From Dokdonella fugitiva (GTDB taxonomy: Bacteria; Pseudomonadota; Gammaproteobacteria; Xanthomonadales; Rhodanobacteraceae): 64,000 bases of DNA. A model generated the notes under the pieces. It saw only the letters and a program-made list of their open reading frames with translations, made no database searches and had not been told where the DNA came from. Shown here piece after piece: positions 41,022 through 49,318 of the stretch (position 1 is the first letter of the stretch; each line of letters starts with the position of its first letter). A program made the translations under genes and the position numbers. The stretch covers positions 303,964 to 367,963 of the forward strand of contig NZ_JACGXL010000006.1 in the NCBI RefSeq assembly GCF_014138265.1, read 5' to 3'.

Positions 41022-43043
41022 ATGGATACTGTGCGTACGCTGGGATTGGGCCTGCTGCTCGCTGTCGCCGCGCCGGCGGCGTTCGCCGCGTCGCCGCCGC
41101 GGCCGTCGGCGAGCGCGCCCGAAGGCGCGTGGCTGGCCTGGGGCGGCCAGGCCTCGTTCGGGTTCAATCCGGACGCGCTCGCCTCGCTCGACCTGCGCAT
41201 CACCGCGGCGACGGCGACGAGCGCGCGCTCGGTCGGCGTACCCGGCAAGCGCTACGACACCACGACGTTTCCCGCGCTCGACGCGGGCGCGCTCGAAGTG
41301 ATCCATCGCGGGCCGGGCATCGTCGCGATTGGCGGTGGCGAGCTGCGTTTCGCCGGGGGCTTCGTGCTCGCCCATCCCGGCGGCGCGATCGACCTGCGCG
41401 GATTCGCGTTGCGCGCCGATCCCGCCGCGCGGCTCGGCATCGCGGTCGTCGACGCCGAAGGTCGCCCGTGGTTCACCGCCGACCATGCGCACTACGGCTT
41501 CGACGAGCAGGGGCCGGGCACGTTCTCGATGTACAACATGAACCTGCGCCTCGCGCCCGCGTTCGCCGCCGCGCTCGGCCGCCCGGAACTCGCCGGTTAT
41601 CCGGTCGGCAGCCTCGAATTCCGCGCGCAGGCGCAGATCGGTCGCGACGAATCGCAGCCGCCGCCGGACGGTGGCGTCTGCAGCGCGCCGTTCTCGGGCC
41701 AGGGCCTGGTCACCGACATCGCGTTGATCTACGACGACGCCGCGAGCGGCTGGACCGGCCACGACGATTCCGTCTACGTGCGTCGCTGCGGATTGCCGCC
41801 GGTTCCGAACGGCGGCGCATGCACGAGCAGCAGCACCAACGGCAAGGTCGTGATCGACCAGGATTCGAGCCTGCGCAACATCGGCGACACCGGCGTCGCG
41901 TGGTACCAGAAGTTCACGAGCCCGTCGCCGCCGTACGGCAACGACCAGCACCCGTATCTCATCTGGAACCTCTATCGCGTCGACGCTGACGGCCGCGTCA
42001 AGCAGATCGGCGTGTCCGCGGTGAAACACGCGTTCCTGACGATCAACTGGGCGCACGTGAACGGCGAGTGCGGTTGCGCCGAGGGCCACGTGATCTACCC
42101 GACTTGCGAGGACACGTACTCGCTCAGCAACAACGACAACAGCAGCAGCGGAGGGTCGCAGCAGCAGAACCTCGCGCCGCGCAGCGAGGTGATCCCGTCG
42201 AGCGCGATCTGGGGCCGCTGCGGCTCGGTATGGGACGCGAACTGCGACGGCGTCATGGACGGCGGCAGCGGCGCGCAGAACCTCTACGACTACCGCATGC
42301 TCGTCGACGAGAGCGACATGCTCGCGCCGCTCGCGACCGGCGCTCACTACTTCTTCGAGTACTGGTACATCGTTCGCGACGACGCGAACATCTACAACAC
42401 GATGGGCTATCGCGAGATCCTGCCGACGAAGAACGGATCGACCTGGCAGGTGAGCCTCGTCGGTGCGGGTGCGGCCGACCACGACTTCTTCCTCGGGCCG
42501 CTGCTGAACCACTGGGTCGATCCGCTCGCGCCGGCTGCGAACGCGATGAACCAGGAACTGTCGACGCCGCTCGGGCGCGCGCGCGTCGCGGTGAAGGCGA
42601 CCGACCTCGGCGGTGGCCAGTGGCGCTACGAGTACGCGGTCATGAACTTCGACTACGCGCACGTGCGCGTCGATCCGGCGCACGCGAGCGAGCCGAACCT
42701 GAAGGTGCTGGAGAACCACGGCTTCGCCCGCTTCAGCGTGCCGCTGCCCGCGAGCGCATCGGCGGGCGCGTTGCGTTTCGACGATGCCGACAACGACGCC
42801 GGCAACGACTGGGTCGCGTCGAGCGCCGGCGGCGCGGTCAGCTGGAGCGCGCCCGCGACCGGCAACACGCTCGACTGGGGGCGCCTCTACCATTTCGAGT
42901 TCGTGTCGGATGCGCCGCCGTCGTCGGCGACGCTCGGCCTCGTCGGTGCCGCGACCTCGAGCGAACCGGACATCGCCTATACGCTGGACCTGCTCGGCCC
43001 GAGCGTGGTCGACGACACGATTTTCCGCAACGGCTTCGATTGA
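41022..43043 (+). CDS. Secreted paralog 2 (A type) with C-terminal IFRNGFD tag
   Basis: The 673-residue protein starts MDTVRTLGLGLLLAVAAPAA (signal peptide cut near AFA-AS). It is closest to paralog 1: YGNDQHPYLIWNLYRV (from 305), GVSAVKHAFLTIN, CEDTYSLSNNDN, LAPRSEVIPSSAIWGRCGS with WDANCDGVMD, FFEYWYIVRDDANIYNTMGY and RWRYEYAVMNFDYA (read as QWRYEYAVMNFDYA here). The DxNCDGxxD piece resembles a small calcium-binding loop. It ends in DDTIFRNGFD directly before the stop. A pentaheme cytochrome-like gene begins 11 bp later, so the two form an operon. A likely -10 (TAGCCT, 40984-40989) is upstream. Confidence 0.8.
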   Translation: MDTVRTLGLGLLLAVAAPAAFAASPPRPSASAPEGAWLAWGGQASFGFNPDALASLDLRITAATATSARSVGVPGKRYDTTTFPALDAGALEVIHRGPGIVAIGGGELRFAGGFVLAHPGGAIDLRGFALRADPAARLGIAVVDAEGRPWFTADHAHYGFDEQGPGTFSMYNMNLRLAPAFAAALGRPELAGYPVGSLEFRAQAQIGRDESQPPPDGGVCSAPFSGQGLVTDIALIYDDAASGWTGHDDSVYVRRCGLPPVPNGGACTSSSTNGKVVIDQDSSLRNIGDTGVAWYQKFTSPSPPYGNDQHPYLIWNLYRVDADGRVKQIGVSAVKHAFLTINWAHVNGECGCAEGHVIYPTCEDTYSLSNNDNSSSGGSQQQNLAPRSEVIPSSAIWGRCGSVWDANCDGVMDGGSGAQNLYDYRMLVDESDMLAPLATGAHYFFEYWYIVRDDANIYNTMGYREILPTKNGSTWQVSLVGAGAADHDFFLGPLLNHWVDPLAPAANAMNQELSTPLGRARVAVKATDLGGGQWRYEYAVMNFDYAHVRVDPAHASEPNLKVLENHGFARFSVPLPASASAGALRFDDADNDAGNDWVASSAGGAVSWSAPATGNTLDWGRLYHFEFVSDAPPSSATLGLVGAATSSEPDIAYTLDLLGPSVVDDTIFRNGFD

Positions 43044-43054
43044 GCGTACCTGTC

Positions 43055-45010
43055 ATGACCGGAACGGCCTCCCAGTTCGCGTGGCGCGCGTGCATCGTGC
43101 TTTCGTTCGTCCTCGCGTGCGTCGCCGCGCCAGCCGCACGGGCCGCCGGCGCGCACGACTGGCTCGACGTTTCCAAGCGGCTCGCGCACCTCGGCGGTGG
43201 CGTCGATTTCACGCCGCACGGCACGCAGCCCGGCCTGTTCAACGACCTCATCTATTCCGACAACTGCGCCGCCTGCCATCGCGGCAACAGCGGCACGCAG
43301 ACCACCTACCGCCCGTATTCGACCTGGGCCGGTTCGATGATGGCGAACGCGACGCGCGATCCGCTGTTCTGGGCTGCGCTCGACATCGCCAACCACGACG
43401 CACCCGGCTCGGGCGACTACTGCCTGCGTTGCCACACCTCGCGCGGCTGGTACGGCGGGCGCGTCGTCAAGGCCGGCTTCGGCAACCCCGACAACGACGT
43501 GACGCTCGGCAGCGCCGGCTGCCTGCTCGCCGGCCAGTACGACTCCGCCGACGATCTCGATTCCGACTTCGGGGGTGCAAGCTGCCATTTCTGCCACCGG
43601 CTCATGCCGCAGGGACCGCTCGGCGAACCGGGCTACACCGACAACGCGAACGCGTGGGTCGACGACGGCGATTGCGCCAACACGGGCGAATTCGAACCGT
43701 GCCGACGCGGCCCGTACACCTATGCGAATGGTGACGAACAGCCTCCGCATGCATGGGTGCAGTCGGCGTACCACGCGCAGAGCGAGATTTGCGGGCTCTG
43801 CCACAACGTGAGCTCGCCGGACACGTCGAGCGGGCCGCTGAAGACGCTCAAGCTCGCCAACGGCACCGACACCGGCCTGCCGTTCCCGATCGAGCGCACG
43901 TTCGCCGAGTGGCAGCAGAGCCAGTACGCGCAGGCACCGCAGCAGACCTGCCAGAACTGCCACATGCCGATGAGCGAGGACCCGAACGCGAGCGCGTGCG
44001 TGTTCACCGGCTTCCCGAACCGCAGCGGCAACCTGCCCGTGCACGCCTTCGCGGGCGGCAACGCCTGGGTGCCCGGCATCATCAAGGGGCAGTACGGCGA
44101 CGGCATCGTCGCCAACGGCGGCATCGATCGCGCCGCGTCGTTCGATCAGACCACCGCGTGGGCGAGGCAGATGCTCGGCGCTGCCGCGGTGCTGACCACG
44201 ACGATCCAGAACTACACGCCGCCGAGCGGTTCGACCGCCGGATCGATGGCGGTGCAGGTGAAGGTGACCAACCTCAGCGGCCACAAGCTGCCGAGTGGCT
44301 ACGCCGAGGGGCGCCGCATGTGGCTGAACCTGCAGGTGCGCGACGCCGCGAACGCGCTCGTGTTCGAAAGCGCCGCCTACGACGGCGCGAGCGCGACGCT
44401 CGCGCAGGATCCGCAGGCACGCGTCTACGAAGTGCTGCAAGGCATCTACAACCACAACGGCACGAACACCTGCGACGTCGAGGACGGCGGCGGCAACGCG
44501 ATGTTCCATTTCGTCCTGAACGACTGCATCGCGAAGGACAACCGTATCCCGCCGCTCGGCTTCCAGCCGGCGACGAGCGGCGATCCGAACGGCTACAGCC
44601 TGCGTCCGGTCGGTGCGACCTATCCGGAGACGTCGCCGGGGTCGGGCATCCTCGTCAACTACGACACCGCGCCGTACGCGATCACGGTGCCGGTGGGAAC
44701 CAGCGGTCCGCTGACCGTGACCGCGCGCCTGTACTTCCAGACGTCGAGCCGCGACTACATGGAATTCCTGCGCGACCAGGCCGCCGCGAACGGGACCGCG
44801 GCGGAGAACACGCTCTGCGCGAGCGGGCCGGGGCGCCCGTTCGCGGTCGGGCCACAGGACAAGACGCGCGGCCAGTACGCGTACGATCTCTGGAGCGGAG
44901 CGGTGGCCGGCGATCGCGTGTTCGCCGACGGCTTCGACGGCGAGCCGGTCGCGCGCTACGGCAAGTCCCCGCCCGAGCTCATGCAGTCGGCGAGCGCGAC
45001 CACCCCCTGA
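43055..45010 (+). CDS. Exported pentaheme c-type cytochrome-like protein 1
   Basis: The 651-residue protein has a signal peptide (hydrophobic part IVLSFVLACVAAPAARA) and five CxxCH heme c motifs: CAACH 71-75, CLRCH 123-127, CHFCH 177-181, CGLCH 246-250 and CQNCH 299-303. Residues after about 400 form a beta-rich domain with TNLSGHKLPSGYAEGRRMW, a sequence common in multiheme proteins. VFADGFD occurs near residue 620, inserted before a GKSPPEL tail. It should sit in the periplasm or on the surface and move electrons. It is paired with paralog 2 upstream; a similar pair is at 47360-51209. No known terminal reductase or oxidase is adjacent. Confidence 0.88.
   Translation: MTGTASQFAWRACIVLSFVLACVAAPAARAAGAHDWLDVSKRLAHLGGGVDFTPHGTQPGLFNDLIYSDNCAACHRGNSGTQTTYRPYSTWAGSMMANATRDPLFWAALDIANHDAPGSGDYCLRCHTSRGWYGGRVVKAGFGNPDNDVTLGSAGCLLAGQYDSADDLDSDFGGASCHFCHRLMPQGPLGEPGYTDNANAWVDDGDCANTGEFEPCRRGPYTYANGDEQPPHAWVQSAYHAQSEICGLCHNVSSPDTSSGPLKTLKLANGTDTGLPFPIERTFAEWQQSQYAQAPQQTCQNCHMPMSEDPNASACVFTGFPNRSGNLPVHAFAGGNAWVPGIIKGQYGDGIVANGGIDRAASFDQTTAWARQMLGAAAVLTTTIQNYTPPSGSTAGSMAVQVKVTNLSGHKLPSGYAEGRRMWLNLQVRDAANALVFESAAYDGASATLAQDPQARVYEVLQGIYNHNGTNTCDVEDGGGNAMFHFVLNDCIAKDNRIPPLGFQPATSGDPNGYSLRPVGATYPETSPGSGILVNYDTAPYAITVPVGTSGPLTVTARLYFQTSSRDYMEFLRDQAAANGTAAENTLCASGPGRPFAVGPQDKTRGQYAYDLWSGAVAGDRVFADGFDGEPVARYGKSPPELMQSASATTP
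44912..44938 (+). other. IFxxGFD-type peptide signature inside cytochrome 1
   Basis: These codons give DRVFADGFD. In the homologous cytochrome 2 the flanking parts (LW..., GKSPPE) are joined without this piece, so it looks like an insertion of a short coding cassette. The signature is also at 43011-43040, 49283-49315, 53377-53409, 56994-57029, 60584-60610 and, in weaker form, 50133-50159. Confidence 0.6.
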
Positions 45011-45214
45011 AACCGTCCGCATCGACGCGGCCGCCCTTGGTTGCTGCGCTGCGGCACGCAGCGCGCCGGCGCAGTGCTAGATTCGAGCTTTGTGCCGCGG
45101 AAGCTGTGTCCGGTGATCCGGTCGGAGCGGCGCGGCGGCAGGACGCTGCCGACACGGTACGGGGCTTGGTCCGTCCGCATCCGCGGACGACCGATCGACT
45201 GCTTTGGGGGCTCG

Positions 45215-47185
45215 ATGAAGCGTCTTCTTCTCTCCGTCTGCATCACGATGGCATGCGTCGCTGCGGCGCACGCCGGTATCGCCGACCGCACCGCGCGTGC
45301 GGGTGCATCCGCCGAACAGGCATGGTCCGCCTGGGGTGGCTCGATGGGCGTGCGCTGGAACTACGACCTGATGGCCAATCTCGGCATCCGCGTCGAAACG
45401 CGTGCAGGCCAGCTGCGCCAGACCGACGACCGCGGCCACGAGTGGTTCTCGCTGCGCCAGGCCGGCGGCCTGGAGTTCCTCGTCCGCAACGATTCGTTGC
45501 AGCGCTTCCGCGATGGTTCGCTGCGCATGAGCGGCGGCTACGTGCTCGCGCTCGCCGACGGCACGCGCATCGACCTGCGCGACGCGACGCTGCGCGTGAA
45601 CCCGAAGAATCCGAACGTGCTCGACCTCGTCTCGAGCGACGGCAAGGTCTGGTTCTTCACCGACCGCATCATGTTCGAGCTCGCCGACGGCAATCGCACG
45701 CTCGCGGTGCGCGCGGCGGACCTGCGCATTTCGAGCGAACTCGCGCAGCGCCTCCACGCGCCCGAGTCCGACGGCTGGGAACTCGGCGATTTCGCGATGA
45801 ACACCGAGGTCAACATCGTCGGCAGCAATCCCGCGCCCGAGCGCTCGTGCTCGGCGTACCCGTGGCCGAACGTCGACGTGCCCGGGGTCGCCGGCGCGAA
45901 GTACCAGGCCGACTTGTTCATGCAGAACTTCTCGATCTCGCCGGTCGGTTGCCAGACCTGCACCGGCGCGACCGGCACGGGCATCGCCGCGTTCGCTCCT
46001 TCGTCGACGCTGCGCAACAACGTCAACGACGGCACTGCGCAGGCGACCGTACCGGGCGATCCGCTCGGCACGAGCTCGGCGCTCTACACCGCGGACGTTG
46101 CCTGGTACACGAAGTTCTCCGGCAACAATGCGCCGTACAACAACGACCAGCATCCGTACCTGATCTGGAACCTCTATCGCGTCGACGCCAACGGCGGCAT
46201 TTCGCAGATCGGCCGCTCCGGCGTGAAGCACGCGTTCCTCACGATCAATTCCGGCTGCATCAGCCAGTGCGGCGGCAGCCACCAGCTCGGCCTCGGCTGC
46301 GGCGACACCTACGGCACCGGCAACAACGACAGCCCGGGTGACATGGGGCCACGCAGCGAGATCATCCCGGCCACCGGCCAATGGGGACGCTGCGGCTCGA
46401 TCTTCGACACCAACTGCGACGGCACGTCCAACAGCAGCGGCAACACGAGCTGGACGCAGCGCATGAAGGTGCCCGAGAAGAAGCTCGCGCACGTGGCCAA
46501 CGACGGCGTCACCTTCCTGTTCGAGTCGTGGTACGTCGCGCGCGACGACATCAACATCTACAACTCGATGGCGTCGATGTCGGTGAACCCGCAGTTCTCC
46601 GGTTCGCAATGGTCGCTGACCGGTGCCTCGAACTACCGCCTCGGCGGCGCGATCGACCGCTGGGTCGACCCGAGCAATCCGGGAGCGAACGCGCGCACGT
46701 CCGAACTCAAGACCGCCGAAGGCCACGCGAAGCTCGCCGCGAAAGTCACCGATCTCGGCGGCGGTCGCTGGCGCTACGACTACGCGATCATGAACTTCGA
46801 CTTCGCGCGTGCCGAAACGCAGGGCGCCGAACCGAACCTGCGCGTGGTCAGCAACAAGGGTTTCGACGCGTTCAGCGTGCCGATCCAGGCCAGCGCGCGC
46901 CTGCAGGGCACGAGCTCGAATCTCGGCGACGCGGGCGCGGGAGCGCAGTGGCGCGCGTCGATCGCGAACGGGCGGATCACGTGGAGCAACGATCCCAACC
47001 AGCCGGTGTTCGGCGGTCCGTCGACGCCGCCGGTGCCGAGCCTGCCGACGCTCGACTGGGGCACGCTGTTCTCGTTCTCGTTCATCGCGACGACGGCGCC
47101 GGTCGAGGGCAGCGCGACGCTGCATGTCGCGCAAGCCGGCTCGCCGGCGTCGATCGACCTCGTCACGCTCGTGCCCGGAAGCTGA
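45215..47185 (+). CDS. Secreted paralog 3 (B type)
   Basis: The 656-residue protein has a signal peptide (MKRLLLSVCITMACVAAAHA). Like paralogs 4 and 5 it opens with W-S-x-W-G-G and VRWNYDLMANLGIRVE, then YNNDQHPYLIWNLYRV (from 308), GRSGVKHAFLTIN, a Cys-rich loop (CISQCGG to CGDTYGTGNNDS), MGPRSEIIPATGQWGRCGS, FLFESWYVARDDINIYNSM, RWRYDYAIMNFDFA and VAQAGSPASIDL. It has no IFxxGFD tag. TAGATT (45078-45083) is a likely -10 box. No cytochrome gene follows; the next gene is paralog 4 after 174 bp, with a 10-bp hairpin at 47196-47220 between them. Confidence 0.8.
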   Translation: MKRLLLSVCITMACVAAAHAGIADRTARAGASAEQAWSAWGGSMGVRWNYDLMANLGIRVETRAGQLRQTDDRGHEWFSLRQAGGLEFLVRNDSLQRFRDGSLRMSGGYVLALADGTRIDLRDATLRVNPKNPNVLDLVSSDGKVWFFTDRIMFELADGNRTLAVRAADLRISSELAQRLHAPESDGWELGDFAMNTEVNIVGSNPAPERSCSAYPWPNVDVPGVAGAKYQADLFMQNFSISPVGCQTCTGATGTGIAAFAPSSTLRNNVNDGTAQATVPGDPLGTSSALYTADVAWYTKFSGNNAPYNNDQHPYLIWNLYRVDANGGISQIGRSGVKHAFLTINSGCISQCGGSHQLGLGCGDTYGTGNNDSPGDMGPRSEIIPATGQWGRCGSIFDTNCDGTSNSSGNTSWTQRMKVPEKKLAHVANDGVTFLFESWYVARDDINIYNSMASMSVNPQFSGSQWSLTGASNYRLGGAIDRWVDPSNPGANARTSELKTAEGHAKLAAKVTDLGGGRWRYDYAIMNFDFARAETQGAEPNLRVVSNKGFDAFSVPIQASARLQGTSSNLGDAGAGAQWRASIANGRITWSNDPNQPVFGGPSTPPVPSLPTLDWGTLFSFSFIATTAPVEGSATLHVAQAGSPASIDLVTLVPGS

Positions 47186-47195
47186 AGCGTCCGCG

Positions 47196-47220
47196 TCCCG
47201 CCGCGGCGCTCGCGGCGGGA
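47196..47220 (+). terminator. Hairpin after paralog 3
   Basis: TCCCGCCGCG (47196-47205) pairs with CGCGGCGGGA (47211-47220), 10 bp after the stop. No T tract is present, so termination is only possible. Confidence 0.4.
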
Positions 47221-47359
47221 TGCCCACGGGGGGCCGGCAGCGATGTGACGATCGTCTCGTCTTGGTCCGCCGGCCCGTGTACATTCGGCGTTTCGGCTTC
47301 GCGCCGCGGCACGCCTGGACCGGCGGCGGCGCGCGTCCGTCGTTGCCTGGGGATATTCG

Positions 47360-49318
47360 ATGAAGCATCTCGCCTGCGCCGCCCTGTTCGCCCTCGGCGT
47401 CCCGGCGATCGGCGTCGCGCAACCGGCGCCGGTGACCGACGTCGCGCCGCCCGAGGCCGCCCGCTGGTCGATCTGGGGCGGTACCGCTGGCGTCCGCTGG
47501 AACTACGGCCTCGCCGAACGCATCGGCCTGCGCATCGGCGCGCCGCAGCAGCGCATCGCCGACGCGCCGAACCGCCACTTTCAGCGCTTCGAGATGCGCC
47601 GCGAAGGCGCCCTCGTCTTCCATCTCGAGAGCGGGCACTTCCGCGGCTTCGACGGCGGCTCGCTGCAGGCCCGCGGCGGCTATTCGATCGACGTGCCGGG
47701 CGGACGCATCGATCTGTCCGGTTTCCGGCTGGTACCGCGCACCGGCGATCCCTACGTGCTCGATCTCGTTTCGGCCGACGGCAAGGCGTGGTTCTACATC
47801 GACCGCCTCATGTACGACCGCCGCACGCCCGACCACGCGTTGTGGATCCGCACGATGGACGTGCGCGTCAGTCCCGAACTCGCGCGACGCCTCGGCCAGC
47901 CGATGGTTGCGCGCTGGGCGATCGCGGACATGGAGCTCGACAGCGAGGTGCTGCGTCGCGGGGGCGGTGCGGCGCCCGCGGGCTCGTGCGACGACCAGGT
48001 TGGCACGAACTGCAATTTCGCCGGCACGCCCGCACCCGGCGGCGGCACCTACCAGGCCGACCTGTTCATGCTCGGCTTCGATCCGCAGTTCAGCCGCTGC
48101 GACGGCTGCACCGGTCCGAGCGGCCACGGCACCGTCGTGTTCACGCCCTCGTCGTCGCTGAAGAACAACGTCAACGACGGTTCGCTGCAGGTGACGATCC
48201 CCAACCAGGGCGCGCTCGGCACGAGCAGCGTGCCGTGGGCGGCGGATATCCCGTGGTACACGAAGTTCTCGGGCAGCTTCCCGCCGTACGGCAACGACCA
48301 GCACCCATTCCTGATCTGGAACATGTACCGCCTCAACGCGGACGGCAGCATCGAGCAGATTGGCCGTTCCGGCGTCAAGCACGCGTTCCTCACCGTGAAC
48401 AGCGGCAGCACCTGTCCGTACTCGTTCGGTCACGTGCTCGGCCGCAGTTGCGAGGACACCTACGGCACGGGCAACAACGACAGCCCGAGCGACCTCGGCC
48501 CGCGCTCGGAGATCATCCCGGCGACGAACCAGTGGGGTCGCTGCGGCTCGATCTACGACGCCAACTGCGACGGCAGCGAGGACTTCCCGAACGTCGGCGA
48601 CTACGACTACCGCCTCACCGTCGGCGAAGCGCAGTTCAACCAGGCGTCGAGCTCGTACCTGTTCGAGTCGTGGTACCTCGCGCGCCAGGACGTGAACATC
48701 TACAACTCGATGGGCACGGTGTCGACGACGCAGAACTGGAGCGGCAGCTTCTGGGGCATCAACGCGTCCGGCTACAAGCTCGGTCCGGCGATCGACCGCT
48801 GGGTCGACCCGCTCGCGCCGGCGGCGAATGCGATGAACACCGAACTCGCGGTCGGCGAGGGGCACGCCAAGCTCGCGGTCAAGGTCACCGACAACGGTGA
48901 CGGCACCTGGCGCTACGACTACGCGGTGATGAACCTCGATTTCGCGCGCGCGGTGACGCAAGGCGCCGAACCGAACCTGCGCGTGGTGTCGAACAAGGGC
49001 TTCGACCGCTTCAGCGTGCCGTTGCCCGCGGGCGTCGTCGTCAGCGCGACGCGCTTTTCCGATGGCGACCTCGTCGCGGCGAACGACTGGAGCGTGGACA
49101 CGAGCGGCGGCCGCGTGACGTGGACCGCGCCGACCGCGACGCTCGACTGGGGCTCGATGTACGCATTCTCGTTGACTGCGAGCTCCGCGCCGGTCGCGGC
49201 TGCCGGCAACCTGCGCGTCGCGCAGGCGGGCAGCCCTGCCGCGTTCGACCTCGCCACCTTCGCGCCGGCGCCGGTCGCCAGCGACGTCATCTTCGCGAAC
49301 GGCTTCGATGCGCCCTGA
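47360..49318 (+). CDS. Secreted paralog 4 (B type) with C-terminal IFANGFD tag
   Basis: The 652-residue protein has a signal peptide (MKHLACAALFALGVPAIGVA-QP) and all family blocks: VRWNYGLAERIGLRIG, LVSADGKAWFYIDRLMYD, YGNDQHPFLIWNMYRL (from 310), GRSGVKHAFLTVN, CEDTYGTGNNDS, LGPRSEIIPATNQWGRCGS with YDANCDGSED, FLFESWYLARQDVNIYNSMG, WRYDYAVMNLDFA and VAQAGSPAAFDL. It ends in DVIFANGFDAP. Its last codons overlap the start of the second pentaheme gene by 11 bp. Paralog 5 is its closest relative in this window. Confidence 0.8.
   Translation: MKHLACAALFALGVPAIGVAQPAPVTDVAPPEAARWSIWGGTAGVRWNYGLAERIGLRIGAPQQRIADAPNRHFQRFEMRREGALVFHLESGHFRGFDGGSLQARGGYSIDVPGGRIDLSGFRLVPRTGDPYVLDLVSADGKAWFYIDRLMYDRRTPDHALWIRTMDVRVSPELARRLGQPMVARWAIADMELDSEVLRRGGGAAPAGSCDDQVGTNCNFAGTPAPGGGTYQADLFMLGFDPQFSRCDGCTGPSGHGTVVFTPSSSLKNNVNDGSLQVTIPNQGALGTSSVPWAADIPWYTKFSGSFPPYGNDQHPFLIWNMYRLNADGSIEQIGRSGVKHAFLTVNSGSTCPYSFGHVLGRSCEDTYGTGNNDSPSDLGPRSEIIPATNQWGRCGSIYDANCDGSEDFPNVGDYDYRLTVGEAQFNQASSSYLFESWYLARQDVNIYNSMGTVSTTQNWSGSFWGINASGYKLGPAIDRWVDPLAPAANAMNTELAVGEGHAKLAVKVTDNGDGTWRYDYAVMNLDFARAVTQGAEPNLRVVSNKGFDRFSVPLPAGVVVSATRFSDGDLVAANDWSVDTSGGRVTWTAPTATLDWGSMYAFSLTASSAPVAAAGNLRVAQAGSPAAFDLATFAPAPVASDVIFANGFDAP

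Noticed and set aside
36792..43043. A 2083-codon plus-strand open frame covering 36.8-43.0 kb
   Set aside because: Its first part is antisense to moaB's neighbour, the TPR/GT41 gene, and is open only because of high GC bias. The real gene at its end begins at ATG 41022 with a signal peptide.
45077..48961. A 1294-codon minus-strand open frame
   Set aside because: It mirrors the secreted paralogs 3 and 4, is Arg/Val/Asp-rich without any family motif, and lacks a ribosome binding site. It is an antisense shadow of GC-rich codons.
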